A program made the position numbers and the translations under genes. Under the pieces are notes generated by a model that had not been told where the DNA came from, made no database searches, and was given only the letters and a program-made list of their open reading frames with translations. Shown piece by piece: positions 39,112 through 62,194 of a stretch of DNA of 64,000 bases. Origin of the DNA: Corallium rubrum (lineage: Eukaryota > Cnidaria > Anthozoa > Scleralcyonacea > Coralliidae); the NCBI GenBank assembly GCA_964035015.1, contig OZ036008.1:6747504-6811503 (forward strand), in the 5' to 3' direction. How positions within the stretch are numbered: position 1 is the stretch's first letter; the number at the start of each line of letters is the position of its first letter.

Positions 39112-41428
39112 ATGAAATTAATCACAATCGTCTTTCTACTGAGTCTAGCTTTAGAGCACAATGCCGCTGCCCCGGCGAAACGACATGGGCCGAAAAACCT
39201 CGGCGTGCTCCGTAGTGTGTTTTACACGAACTTGTGTCGTATGACGTCAGCATTGTCCAACTCCATAGGAAAAAACATACAATATATGGTAATTATGACA
39301 TCTTAGATTGATCACTAACTCGGAAAAGGGAAAAGGGAAAATAAATTGCGGAAATATAATTCGTATATTTTTTTTTGTACATACAGGAAAATAAAATACC
39401 CCGAGGAAGTCGTCTACCACGATTGCCATTCGTTCACATGCTCAACATGAATGTAAGTAAATCAATAAAAAACTTTTCTTACAGTATGTTATAGTTTTGA
39501 AATGCACGCGCTGATGGGTTAAACCTACTCATCTATATGTAACTTAGCCTGGTACCCTGGCCCAATCAAAGAATATCGACCAGGTAACCACTAAAAACTT
39601 CTGCTTACCTATTGGTTGAAAATTTCGCGCGTTTTTATTGGCTATGAGTAAAACTGCAATCGTCATAAGTGGATTTAGCCTTGATGACGTGAGAATGAGG
39701 TTAGTGGTTACCTGGCCCATATTTCTTTTGAAATTGGACCAGGATACCAGGCTATATATAACTGGACTGGGTTACTTTCTCCTATAGTAGTAACCGCTGA
39801 CCTTTTTCCCATTAATAAATTGACTGAATTGATCGGCCTGCGGGCGCAAATGAGTCCAAGCCGCGAAAGGACTGGACGGGTCCCTTTGCGTCATCTCATT
39901 TAGCCGAGCTCTCATATAAACAGCTATAATATATTAAATAACCACGATTAATAGACAGTAGTGCATTGGCACTTGTACGAAGCGCGATATTTGTTTATTG
40001 ATACCAAACTTGTGTATTTGTTAACAGGAAGAAGAGAGACTAACCAGTCATGTTAATCAACTACAGTCGTTCATGCCACGATTAGAAACAGCAATTGACG
40101 TAGAAAGAACAATCAAAGGTCAAGATTTCTTGTACAACTTAACCACGCTCCAGTATAAGGTCATGAATGTCAAATCAACCCTACGTCATTTCGTAAGTGC
40201 CAAGTATTTCTTGTAAACAACATCAACAACAGGGCATCACCAGCAGTGATATCATGCTCATCATCAATGCACCACCATCATCACTACATCCACCATTAAC
40301 ACATCCACCATCATCACCACATCCACCACCATAACCACATCCACCACCATCACTACATTCACCATTAACACATCTACCATCATCACTACCATCCACCACC
40401 ATAACCACATCCACCACCATCACTACATTCACCATTAACACATCTACCATCATCACTACCATCCACCACCATAACCACATCCACCGCCATCACTACATCC
40501 ACCATTATCACATCCACCATCATCACTACATCCACCACCATCACTACATTCACCATTAACACATCTACCATCATCACTACCATCCACCACCATAACCACA
40601 TCCACCACCATCACTACATTCACCATTAACACATCTACCATCATCACTACCATCCACCACCATAACCACATCCACCACTATCAATCACTACATCCACCAT
40701 TATCACATCCACCATCATCACTACATCTACCATTAACACATCCACCATCATCAACACATCCACCACCATAACCACATCCACCACCATCACTACATCCACC
40801 ATTATCACCACATTCCACCACCATAACCACATCCACCAGCATCACTACATCCACCATTATCACATCCATCACCATCACTACATCCACCATTATCACATCT
40901 ACCACCATCACCACATCCACCACAATCACCATCATCACTACATCCACCATTATCACATCTACCATCATCACCACATCCACAATCATCACCACATGCACCA
41001 TCATCATCCACCATCACCACATCCACCACATCCACCATCATCGCCACATTCACCATCACCACCACCACCACCACCATCACCACCACATTATGCACCATCA
41101 TCAGCAGATCCACCACCATCACCACATCCACCATGATTACCACCACCACCACCATACAACAACAACAGTAACACCAACAACAACATAACCACCTTCTTAT
41201 ACATCCAGGCTCCTACTTGTACAACCCTGAAAGATTTTTGAATTTTTATTACAGATGAAAAAACTAACTCTCCCAGTTGGAAAGAAACAACATACGAAGA
41301 CAACTCCAAACAAGAACAGTAACAGACTTGAAACTCTAGGAATGTTAAAAGACTTACGAATAACTATCGTTTTGATGAAATACGAAATGAAAAACGCAAG
41401 TAATAAATTTAAGGTTAACCGACAATAA
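39112..41428 (+). CDS. Secreted four-helix-bundle cytokine-like protein, 4 exons, 193 aa
   Basis: Not recognised as a named gene. Exons 39112-39288, 39387-39452, 40028-40192 and 41255-41428 (with TAA) join by GT/AG introns, all in phase 0. Residues 1-20 are a signal peptide (MKLITIVFLLSLALEHNAAA), so the product is predicted to be secreted. The remainder is helix-rich with heptad-spaced hydrophobics. Exon 1 holds helix A (about 30-59) and exon 2 a Pro/Arg-rich loop. Exon 3 holds two helices (about 82-111 and 113-136). Exon 4 holds a basic loop and a last helix (about 160-185). Sequons NLT and NAS are present, and the mature part has one Cys. This arrangement is the one seen in IL-6/G-CSF-class cytokine genes; the assignment is structural inference only. 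An acceptor-like TTATTGTTAG ends at 39086, so an upstream 5' UTR exon is likely. AATAAA overlaps the stop codon. Confidence 0.72.
39546..39753. mobile_element. MITE in intron 2 of the cytokine-like gene
   Basis: Inverted ends AGCCTGGTACCCTGGCCCAA and CCAGGATACCAGGCT, with inner GGTAACCACTAA/TTAGTGGTTACC. Confidence 0.8.
40240..41165. repeat. Imperfect (CACCATCATCACTACATC)n array in intron 3 of the cytokine-like gene
   Basis: About 920 bp of CCACCATCAYCACATCC-type units, with longer repeats about 69-75 bp apart. It produces several minus-strand MVVDVVM-rich ORFs that are artefacts. Confidence 0.95.
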
Positions 41429-41544
41429 ATTCACATAATTTCTAAAGAGTTATCACACACTCTAAGAATGCCAAAGAATTTACGACTAACTAACAGCAAG
41501 AAATGAATTCAAAGTTCTTAAAGTGGCTATGAAATGAAAATTAA

Positions 41545-41974
41545 GTTTGTCTTATTTGAAAGAACACTTAAAATTATAGAGTAACATTTTGTGCAGTTTT
41601 TCGTTTCCTTTCTTCGTTGTTGAGATATTTCAGGTTGTTTGGTAAGCAAATTAAACATTTTGACGTCAAATGAGCATGATGAGGTATCAGAGGATGTTAT
41701 ATATCGTTGCTATTATCAAACCAAATATTAATTCGAAGGAAGCATGTAGATGTGTTTCTCTCACAACATCAAACATGTAGAATTTTCGAGTAATTATGTT
41801 TAATAATAGCAAAAATACATAACCTTCTCTGATAACTAATTACGCACATGTAATATCAAAATGTTCAATTTACATATCAAACAAACTGAAACATCTCAAC
41901 AACGAAGCAAGGAAACGAAAAACTGCAAACGACGTTACTTTGTCATTTTAAGTGTTCTTTCAAATAAGACAAAC
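41545..41974. mobile_element. MITE just 3' of the cytokine-like gene
   Basis: The ends GTTTGTCTTATTTGAAAGAA and complement pair over about 110 bp, including GCAGTTTTTCGTTTCCTT and CTTCGTTGTTGAGAT. Confidence 0.85.
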
Positions 41975-42129
41975 ATTTGACGCTCTCTTTACACACTCTG
42001 CATTCATTCTCTGTACGAAAGATTGTAATTACTATTAATATATTTTAACTTGTATTTATATATTAAGTAATGTAATTATCTACTAAAGCTATTTGACCAG
42101 TAATATACACTTGTATACCTTGACTACCA

Positions 42130-42210
42130 GGGGTCTTCCATTGACGAGTAAAATCGTCTGGCGTTAGCCAGAGTAAAATCGTCTGGCGTTAGCCAGAGTA
42201 AAATACTAAG
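42130..42210. repeat. AGTAAAATCGTCTGGCGTTA repeat block
   Basis: A 29-bp AGTAAAATCGTCTGGCGTTA-type unit is tandemly repeated. The same motif appears singly near 4990, 15145, 15780 and 33760. Confidence 0.75.
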
Positions 42211-42484
42211 GGGGCGTCTTGGTGCGCGCTTAGGAGCAAAGGGATACACATGTATATATGTCAATAGCATGTAACGATATGTAAATAATTTATTTCCTGT
42301 AAAATATACTTATCAAAGTATTATTAGCTATTATACGTAATATTTATTATACATGTACAGTATCATAATTAAGTCGTATGTAATTATTTATTAAAGTTAT
42401 TTAAAAATATCAAATAACTTTTCGTGTCGTTGCCATTTGTTATTAATATTCACATCTAATTGGTCTATTTTCGTCACGTGCAGC

Positions 42485-42935
42485 CATGGCTATTCCAGTT
42501 TATAAATTCGGCTGTGTCTTACACACGCTGTGATTGGGCAGTTACCATGTTTATAGTTAACAAATAAAACACACCGCTCCTGTGCATATGTACTCTTATA
42601 AAGGTACATTTGACGTCATTTGAACACGAAAGAAGTTGAGTAGAGGCACGAGGCGATAGCCGAGTGCCTTTACACTTCTTTCGTGTTCAAATCACGTCAA
42701 ATGTATCCTTTATAAGAGTACATGTGCACAGGAGCGGTATGTTTTATTTGTTTTATTTCTATAAAATATTAAGAAAGAAAACAAACTAAAAGTGGGATAA
42801 TTTTGAAGTTCGCTAGCTTTTCCCGCCAGGTGACGCCATCCTACGCCATTCCACGCCATTCATGATCTTCACACTCTTATAAATGCACGGAGCCCAGCTA
42901 ATCAGGACGTGCGTAGAGGACACCTTGTTTTGTAA
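42485..42935. repeat. Duplicated MITE-containing block, copy 1
   Basis: It contains a palindromic MITE (about 42560-42760) with arms TGTACTCTTATAAAGGTACA and CACGAGGCGATAGCCGAGTG in the middle, plus a downstream segment ending ATAAATGCACGGAGCCCAG. All of this recurs at 43795-44180. Confidence 0.85.
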
Positions 42936-42960
42936 CAGGCTATACAAATACGGTTGCGAC

Positions 42961-43490
42961 TAGAGGTGAGCCGATCATCGGCAAAACACTGGTCAGCAGC
43001 GCCGATTAACGGCTAGTTTTTCTCATAATCGGCCATTGGCCGATTGTCTTTCACCATCGGATCGGCTGTCTCGTGACTCTCGTCCTCGTATTCCTGCTCT
43101 CTCGTCCTCATTTATCATAGCCTGTATAAATAGCCCGTAATTTTACATTTTTGCTTTCACTGGTCAGGTTCAAACTCAATAGTATACTTCAATTCTTTAC
43201 CATGCTTGGCATTTTTGCGCTTGTTGAGTTGTTGGTACAAAAATATTTTAAATAAAGGAAACACTGCTGACTACTTGACTGTTTTCTGTTTGTTTTGTTG
43301 CGCTCAAAATACGAGAATTGGCTTGATGACTTCTTCTCATTGCGAAACTTGAGATGAATAAAACGACAAAACGGGAGCACTGAGCATCAGGTTAGCAAAC
43401 ATCGGTTTTGCCGATTAATCGGCCGATGGTAGGGAAATATCGGCTCTTAACAATCGGTATCGGCCTTTTTTTAACATCGGCTCACCTCTA
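42961..43490. mobile_element. hAT-type nonautonomous element with a perfect 8-bp target duplication
   Basis: The ends TAGAGGTGAGCCGAT and ATCGGCTCACCTCTA are inverted. GTTGCGAC occurs at 42953-42960 and 43491-43498. Only short remnant ORFs lie inside. Confidence 0.92.
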
Positions 43491-43794
43491 GTTGCGACGT
43501 CACAGTACATTTCTTAGCCTTATTTCATAAAAGAAATAGAAAATGACGCCCTGTCTTGCGTGTATAGAACCGGATGTACACACTCGAGTGAATTTGGAAG
43601 AATTTGAAAGTACGTACATGTAAACCCTCATCTACGGCTCGGATTTACAAAAACTTTCAAATTCTCTCAACTCATTCTCGTGTTCATAGAGATCATAACA
43701 TAAAGCCGTAATCAAACGAGAACACAAATCATCGCAAGTTGGCAGTCACGCTATTTCAGCCAGCACCTCGGAATAATTTCCCGAAAATATTATG

Positions 43795-44180
43795 TACCAT
43801 GATAGTTAAACTTGTTTAAATTAACAAATAAAACATAGAGCACCGTGCACATGTACTCTTATAAAGGCACGTTTGACGTCATTTGAACACGAAAGAAGTT
43901 GAGTAGAGGCACGAGGCGATAGCCGAGTGCTTTTACACTTCTTTCGTGTTCAAATGACGTCAAATGTACCTTCATAAGAGTACATATGCACAGGAGCGAT
44001 ATGTTTTATTTGTTTTATAAAATAAGAAGTGGAAAAATCAAACTAAAAGTGAGGTAGTTTAGGAATTTGGCGGGCTTTTCCGGCCAGCTGACGCCATTTT
44101 ACGTCATTCATGATCTATGTTCTTATAAATGCACGGAGCCCAGACAATCAGAGCGTGCGTAGAGGGCACCTTATTTTATA
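43795..44180. repeat. Duplicated MITE-containing block, copy 2
   Basis: Same order as 42485-42935: CACATGTACTCTTATAAAGG, GGCACGAGGCGATAGCCGAG, then ATAAATGCACGGAGCCCAG. Confidence 0.85.
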
Positions 44181-44526
44181 AACACTCATGAAACCTTTAT
44201 TTTGTTAATTTGGGTGTTCGAACGACCGCCACAGAAATTTCTGACTGCCAACTTGTGATGACTTTCTCGTTTGACTAGGGCTTATGACTAGAGGGGGCAT
44301 TGCTATATGACGTTATAGAGAATTGTGAGGTGAGTGTTATCTGTCTTATCTGCCTTGGTTTTCCTTCGCACGGCGGGCTCAAGCTAAACATTTTACTCCA
44401 CGCCTCTCACAATTTCGATCGACGTTAAAAAAGAGAGACCTGGGAACCAGGCTGTCCAGTCCCGTCGTTCTGAAGCACGCGTGTATATGATGAGACTGGT
44501 ACCTATGTCTGACGTCAGCGCTCAGC

Positions 44527-44645
<119 letters not shown>

Positions 44646-44932
44646 TTTAGGACTAGGCTAGGCCCGTCCATTATCATCAGTATTTATACGCGGAAAACGT
44701 ATACACGTAAGAGAAAAAAAACACGCGAAAAAAGAAAATAGTTGATTAAATCAGATTTAGTTTATTTTGACCAGTTATCAATTTTCATTCTACAAATTAA
44801 ATAATTAACATTTTATATTTACATAAATAAACTTGTACTATAATCAAGAGTAAATTACAAACTCCATGTACTAAATAAATACTCATTATACACGAAACAA
44901 AAAAAGGAAGACCACGAATTAACTTCGTCGGT

Positions 44933-45238
44933 AATGCGACCTAAATGCGACGTCGAGTTAAACGTCGAATTCAGTCGAATTTAATTGTTTTAACTAGGAC
45001 GCGTTGAGCCTGAAAACAATTCCTTGAAAACGAAACATTTAATTCGACGCGACGATCATTCGTCATGTAAGTCAAGCACGCATTATCCGTCTGACTCCAA
45101 CGAATTTAATTGCCGAGACGAATTTAATTCGTGTGTGGAATTTAATCGAGTTATACGTCGCAGTTTCGTCGAATAAAATTCAAACAATTAAATTCGTCTG
45201 AATTAAATTCGTCTATTGTGCGACGTTTAGCGCAGACC
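44933..45238. repeat. MITE-like block of AATTCGTC words
   Basis: The interior is permutations of TTAATTCGTC/GACGAATTTAA. The ends (GCGACCTAAATGCGACG and CGACGTTTAGCGC) look weakly inverted. Confidence 0.45.
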
Positions 45239-45240
45239 TA

Positions 45241-45536
45241 AAGGCGGTTTTCCACTAGGCGACATTTGTCGACCGACTCGACATTTTTCTTTTGTCTTGA
45301 CTAATTAAGCCGGTTTTCCACTAGGCGACTTTTTTCGCGCGAAGCGACTATTTCTTTTGTCTCATGAGCTCTGAGCTGGAACTAATCAGAAATCTATTGA
45401 ATTCGAACAAAAGAAAATCGCTTCGGGCGAAAAAAATCGCCTAGTGCAAAACCGCCTTTAGTTCCACTCGAGAGCTTGCGAGACAAAAGAAAATGTCGCT
45501 TCGCGCGACATTTTTCGCCTAGTGGAAAACCGCCTT
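45241..45536. mobile_element. TA-flanked MITE, AAGGCGGTTTTCCACTAGGC ends, with a nested relative
   Basis: The outer ends pair with CGCCTAGTGGAAAACCGCCT. A second element of the same design occupies 45307-45457 (AGCCGGTTTTCCACTAGGC ... GCCTAGTGCAAAACCGCC). Confidence 0.85.
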
Positions 45537-45599
45537 AAGAAGATGCGGCGAGGCGAGCGAACACCTTGGCAAGAGCTGGATTTTGGCGGGAGCACGTTA

Positions 45600-45782
45600 A
45601 AGCTGGATTTCCATTCAGTGCATTTTGTCGCGCGATCGACTTTTCTCGATCGCTTTCTTTTGAAATGTGTGTATTCAACCAAAGCTAATGAAATGCGTTC
45701 CGCTTGACAACCCAAAATTCAAAAGAAAGCGATCGCAAAAAGTCGATCGCGCGATAAAATGCACTGAATGGAAATCCAGCTT
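45600..45782. mobile_element. MITE family A, copy 2
   Basis: It is the reverse complement of 2493-2675 with few differences, flanked by TA on both sides. Confidence 0.92.
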
Positions 45783-46121
45783 TAGACAAGTTTCGATACA
45801 TTTAGAAGATTTTCCCGTGAGTTCAGCACGCTGGAAAGACCAAAGACTCGGTAAGAGTAAAATATTTTGCTAGCTTTTCACAGTTGGCTTGCACGGATTC
45901 AATGTTTCCAAATATATTGGAATATTTTGTCACGTGATCGCCAGGGTTTGCCAGTTCTTTCAATTAGCCTCGCCGCATCTTTTCACAAACGCTCTGGAGA
46001 AGAGCCGAAGAGGGTGCATGGATAGCACAGAAGCCATATGTCAGTATATCCTCCCTAATCCTAATCACAACCCCCCACCCCCACCCCCCCTCGGGCAGAG
46101 AAATTTGAGAACAATGGTGGT

Positions 46122-46226
46122 TTATCAGGTATGACGTAACGTATGTCATGCCTTCTTCTGATTGGCCAATAAAAATATTGCCAATCCGAAGAAGGCATGA
46201 CGTACGAGACGTCAGACCTGATAAAC
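46122..46226. mobile_element. Short palindromic MITE
   Basis: TATCAGGTATGACGTAACGT and ACGAGACGTCAGACCTGATA pair, around ATGCCTTCTTCTGATTGG. Confidence 0.75.
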
Positions 46227-46374
46227 CCTCATTTGATAGCGGATTTCTGCACGAGGCCACGCGTGGCGCTAAATGGTAACAACCTCGTCCTGAGACAGGC
46301 CCAATATTACTTCCAATCTGTTTTTTGCTTACTTTTCTTGGGTTTATTGACAATTTAAAGTCATTATTTTATAA

Positions 46375-46525
46375 AAGAAATAAAAAACTTAGTCGCAGTG
46401 TAATTATCGAGTTATAATGCACTCGAGAAGCTAGTAAAACACTCGGCTATCGCCTCGTGCTTTACACGCATCTCTCGTGCATTATAACTCGATAATCGCA
46501 CGCGACACGTTTTTTATTTCTTAAG
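46375..46525. mobile_element. Palindromic MITE with GCTATCGCCTCGTGC centre
   Basis: Arms AAGAAATAAAAAACTTAGTC and CGAGTTATAATGCACTCGAG pair with the right half. Confidence 0.75.
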
Positions 46526-46722
46526 TAGAATTTGCTGGGTTCCAGGCCCCAACAGGCACGCGAGCTCCCTCGCTGAGATTTAGAAGGCCTAGTGTCTAGG
46601 CTGGCCACATGCATGAACAGAAACGAAAGTGAAAAAATGTTGTGTTTTCATTGTATTCGTATATTTAGCCTACATGTGTATTGTCCCTCTGCGTTTGTAT
46701 CGCGTAATCTAGATCCCTAACG

Positions 46723-58055
<11,333 letters not shown>

Positions 58056-58158
58056 CTTTAGTCCTCTCACAGTGACGATTTGTCAAGAAATAGCCATAAA
58101 ACCAATTCCCTCAACCTCATTTTGGGCATTTTGTGTATATTCATTACTCAAATGGCGC

Positions 58159-58887
58159 TGTCACAGAAATGTGTTACCCCGTGAAATCTGTCACCCGCGG
58201 AACAAAGTTCCTACCGGCATGAATGAACACAAATACAACGAGTTGTTAAAATTTCTTAGGGAAAGGAAATATCGCACTGGGGCTACGAAACAAGAGAGGT
58301 ATGGCTTTAATAAGACGACTGGCGAAAGAATTTGACGTCGACCAGGTCTCTATAAACACACATATTGGGAAAGAAGTGAACCAGTCCAAACGACGTATTG
58401 TCATAAAGGGAGAGGAAGAAAAAAAAAAGTTTAATACTGTAGTTCACTATTAAAATAATACTGCAGTGATGAGCAAACGGTTGTCTGTTTGGATCTAGGA
58501 ATCGAAAGAGTGAAAGACTGGATTGTATAGGGAAATTATACCCGGTAACAGATTTCACGGGTAACACATTTCACTGCGCTGTCACAGTGAAATGTGTTAC
58601 CCGTGAAATCTGTTACCCTGGACATGCTCCATTGGTGTAATTTCCTATAGACTCCAGTCTTTCAATCATTATTCCATTAGCGGAGTATTGTAGATAGTTC
58701 CTAGTTTCTATTTGATAAAAGAATGGCTAAAAGAACACATTTGATTTATCATGATTTTACCATTGCGATATAAAAAATGGCCTATATTTCTTTCGACCTA
58801 ATATAAAAGAAGACTAATTGCATGTAGCCGGTAGTAACTTTGTTCCGTGGTAACAGATTTCACGGGGTAACACATTTCACTGTGACA
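58159..58887. mobile_element. Ginger-like DNA transposon remnant, two units sharing a GCGC junction
   Basis: It starts TGTCACAGAAATGTGTTACC and ends GGTAACACATTTCACTGTGACA (in two halves) as inverted repeats of about 65 bp. GCGC lies on both sides (55-58 and 88-91 of the local hundreds). A second internal start TGTCACAGTGAAATG at 58580 is also preceded by GCGC. The left unit carries a degraded integrase-like stretch beginning MNEHKYNELLKFLRERKY. TGT ends, a 4-bp duplication and an integrase-like protein fit Ginger elements. Confidence 0.7.
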
Positions 58888-59231
58888 GCGCCTTCGTGGG
58901 TTCCGCGCGAACCAACACTCGTGTGTAGAAATCCCGCGCGAATTGTCACGTTTTATCAAACGCGTGGACAACGCGTTGAGAGATTTCATTGGCTCTCGCA
59001 AAACTTCGGACATCCAAATTAAAACTTCGGACAAACATTGGACAAACATTGGACATTAGCCAATCAGATTTGTCAAAAAGAAAGACCATGTGATCCATTC
59101 ACTTCATGTCACTTTGTTTTTTTTGTTTTTTTGTCACTTTGTAACTACAGTACCCGCTTGTTTTAATTCCACTCAAGAGTAATGTTGAGATTTTTTTCTG
59201 AAAGCAGTGAAAAATGTATTGGGTGGTGGTG

Positions 59232-59892
59232 CAGGGGTGGCGCTAGAGGGGGGGCAGGGGGGCCCTGTCGGGGAAAATTATTACATTTGTCGGGGAACAA
59301 AGTTGAAGGAAAAAATGGCTTAAATTTAAAAATTAAACTGGTAAAAGATCTTGTTTTTCTTAATGCGCAATAATAAACGCGTCGTATAACAACATATCTA
59401 ATTTGAAAGTGAGAATATAGGAAATCTAGAAACCAATGCCGTAGTCATTTTGCGCAAAACTTACTAAAAAGCTAAGAAACAGTTAAATATTAATAAGTTT
59501 GTAATCGGATATTCGAATTACACTGTCAACTACAATGTGTTATTCAATTGAGTAGGCTAATATTTCATTCTCAATGACTCACTTCTCATGGCGAAAGCTG
59601 TTCGTGGTGTCTCTAATAATTATCTGCCCAAATTATAAATCGCTATACAAAACTTTAATTCATTATTAAGTATAATAACTATACTTGTTGTTGAATTGGC
59701 TAAGAATAGATTTATCTCCATATCAACCTAAAATAAATGCTATGCTACCTGTGTTGTTGCAATTATTCCCCTCTCAATACCTCTTGGCACTTTAGGCCAT
59801 ATTCCAGGGGGGTGTAGCTGAAGACCTTCAACATTAGCCCCCTTGTCGGGGACCTTAGTCCCTGCGTCGGGGAATTCCTGGTGCCACCCCTG
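59232..59892. mobile_element. hAT-type MITE with 8-bp duplication TGGTGGTG
   Basis: The ends CAGGGGTGGCGC and GGTGCCACCCCTG are imperfectly inverted. TGGTGGTG lies at 59224-59231 and 59893-59900, although the surrounding GGT repeats weaken this evidence. Repeated GTCGGGGA words sit near both ends. Confidence 0.75.
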
Positions 59893-59954
59893 TGGTGGTG
59901 GTGTGTTGGAGGGGGGGGGGGTGTTGGAGAGGGAGATGTCAGAGTGGTGGTCAG

Positions 59955-60245
59955 GGACATAGCCAGGGGGGAGCCGCGGGAAACTGATGCAATGTGAATA
60001 ATTATGTCAGGAAATAAACTGTAAACAGTGTATTTAATCTACTGAGTGTATGTATTTTGAGTATCTATGTGACATTTGCGTGTTTTGAGTATTTTATATG
60101 ACGTTTTTTAACCTGTAAAATCTTCCACCAAAAGCCAGGAAATGGCATTTCAGCAACTCTCGATTTCAAAATTTCCCAGGGGAGCATGCCCCTGGACCCC
60201 TCTAAAAGATTTCGGCTCCCCCCTTCCAAAATCCTGGCTAAGTCA
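59955..60245. mobile_element. MITE with AGCCAGG...GGGGGGAGCCG ends
   Basis: TAGCCAGGGGGGAGCCG and CGGCTCCCCCCTTCC...CCTGGCTAA pair. Confidence 0.65.
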
Positions 60246-60308
60246 TTGGTGGTGGTAGGTAATGATTCTCGCTAAATTTTGCATTCTCGTTTCCAGCCCC
60301 TTTACTAG

Positions 60309-60540
60309 TGTATTTCTTTTCTTTTCTTTTCTTCTTTTTTTTTCTTTTTTTTCTTTTTTTTTTCTTTTTTTTTTTCTTTTCTTTTTATTATGTCTTGTTT
60401 CAAAGTCATTTGCTGGGCTCTGATATTCATTTTTGTATCTGCGCAGCAGATATATTGCTATCGTGTTGTGTGTGTGTATGTATGTATGTATGTATGTATG
60501 TATGTATGTATGTATGTATGTATGTATGTATGTATGTTAG
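60309..60540. repeat. T-rich tract and (ATGT)n microsatellite
   Basis: TTTTC runs occupy 60309-60390. ATGT repeats occupy about 60476-60537. Confidence 0.95.
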
Positions 60541-60599
60541 CTTTTTTGGGTAACCACTGACCTGTAGTGTGTGCTGTGCTGTAACAATATTTCGTCCGC

Positions 60600-61730
60600 C
60601 ATATCACGAAGTCCTTCGAAGCGACAAAGTTTTGGATTAAAATACTACGATTTTCAGGGTTCTATGCTATACGATTTTTTCAAATTCACATATCTTGTAC
60701 ATAATTTAACGTTCTATCTAACTGTACGAATTTCGTGAATGGTACAAACCTACAGACGATTCGGGAATACTTTAAAATGATTGCGTCTGACCGTACGCCA
60801 AGTGTTAGCATAATAATGCAATTTGATATTTGCGCTCATCTCAGTTCAAATAGATTTTTCTCCGTTGCTATTCTATACGATTTTTTCTAATTCACATACG
60901 TTGTACAGAATTTTACGCTCTATCTAACCGTGCAAGTTTCCCAAATGGCACAAATCTACAAACGATTCACGGATTTACTTTAAATATGACGTGGTTTGAC
61001 CGTATGTCAAGTAAATAGCGTAATAATGCAATTTGATATTTGATATTTGCGCTCACGTCAGTTCAAATAGCCTTTTCTCCGTTGCTATTCTATACCATGT
61101 TTTCTAATTCACATATGTTGTACAGAATTTAACGCTCTATATAACTGTTGAGTTCGTGAATGGCACAAACCTACAGACGATTCAGGGGTATACTTTAAAA
61201 ACGCGGTATCCGCGGGTGGCTCAACTGCAATGAAGATATATCCCAATACGGCTGTTAGCCGTTAAATTCTATATTTCCGACAAAGTTTTTGACTAAAACA
61301 CTATGATTTTTCAAGGTTCTATTCTATGCGATTTTTTCTAATTCACATGTGTTGTAGAGTATTTAACGCTCTATCTCACTGTAGAAGACAGTTTCGTGAA
61401 TGGTACAAACCTACAGACGATTCAGGGATACTTTAAATATGATTGCGTTTGACCCGATAATTGACATTTGATATTTGGCGCTCATCTCAGTTCAAATAGA
61501 TTTTTCTCCGTTGCTATTCTACGATTTTTTTAATTCACATTTGTTGTACAGAATTAACGCTCCATCTAACGGTATAAGTTTCCAAAATGGCACAAACCTT
61601 ACCTACAGGCGATTCAGGGGTATACTTTAGACCCGCGATGTCCGGCTCAACAGCTGTATTGGGATATATCTTCAGTTAGCCATTAAATTCTATATTTCCG
61701 ACAAAGCTTTGCACTAAAACATTTCGCAGA
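60600..61730. repeat. Diverged tandem array, about five units of 200-235 bp
   Basis: Each unit contains TTGCTATTCTATACGATTTT, AATTCACATATGTTGTACAG, AACGCTCTATCTAACTG, GGCACAAACCTACAGACGAT and usually GCGCTCATCTCAGTTCAAAT. Units begin near 60655, 60865, 61085, 61310 and 61510. No coding potential is seen. Confidence 0.85.
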
Positions 61731-62080
61731 TAGGGGATATTGCTGATAAAACTGGTAAGTATTTTTAACGTGACTTATAGTAAACTTTTGACTGCGATCT
61801 ACCACAGTTTTTGTGAGTCATGATAAATTATTTTGGTCAGAGAATTGAACGTGTACTTTCTCTGATCTTTAATTATCTTATAAGATCTCGATAAAATCTT
61901 ATAAGATCTACGTGTAAAAATCTTATAAGATTTTTCTTAAGATCTTACAAGATTTTCCAAGATCGCACAAGATCTTGACAAGTGATTCTCACAGTGGTGG
62001 GTATGGCGCAGATACATGTACGCATAGCGGACCTTTTGTTGTATCTACTGCGAAGCAGTAGATATAATGTTGTCGCGCTG

Positions 62081-62193
62081 TTAAGTTAAGTTAAGTTAAG
62101 TTAAGTTAAGTTAAGTTAAGTTAAGTTAAGTTAAGTTAAGTTAAGTTAAGTTAAGTTAAGTTAAGTTGAGTTAAGTTAAGTTAAGTTAAGTTA
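62081..62193. repeat. (TTAAG)n microsatellite at a LINE 3' end
   Basis: About 22 TTAAG units, one with TTGAG. It lies where a minus-strand LINE tail would end. Confidence 0.95.
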
Positions 62194-62194
62194 A

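Noticed and set aside
40223-41155. CRISPR-like regularly spaced repeats, and MVVDVVM-rich minus-strand ORFs
   Set aside because: The units are imperfect trinucleotide-rich repeats without unique spacers, inside an intron of a eukaryotic gene.
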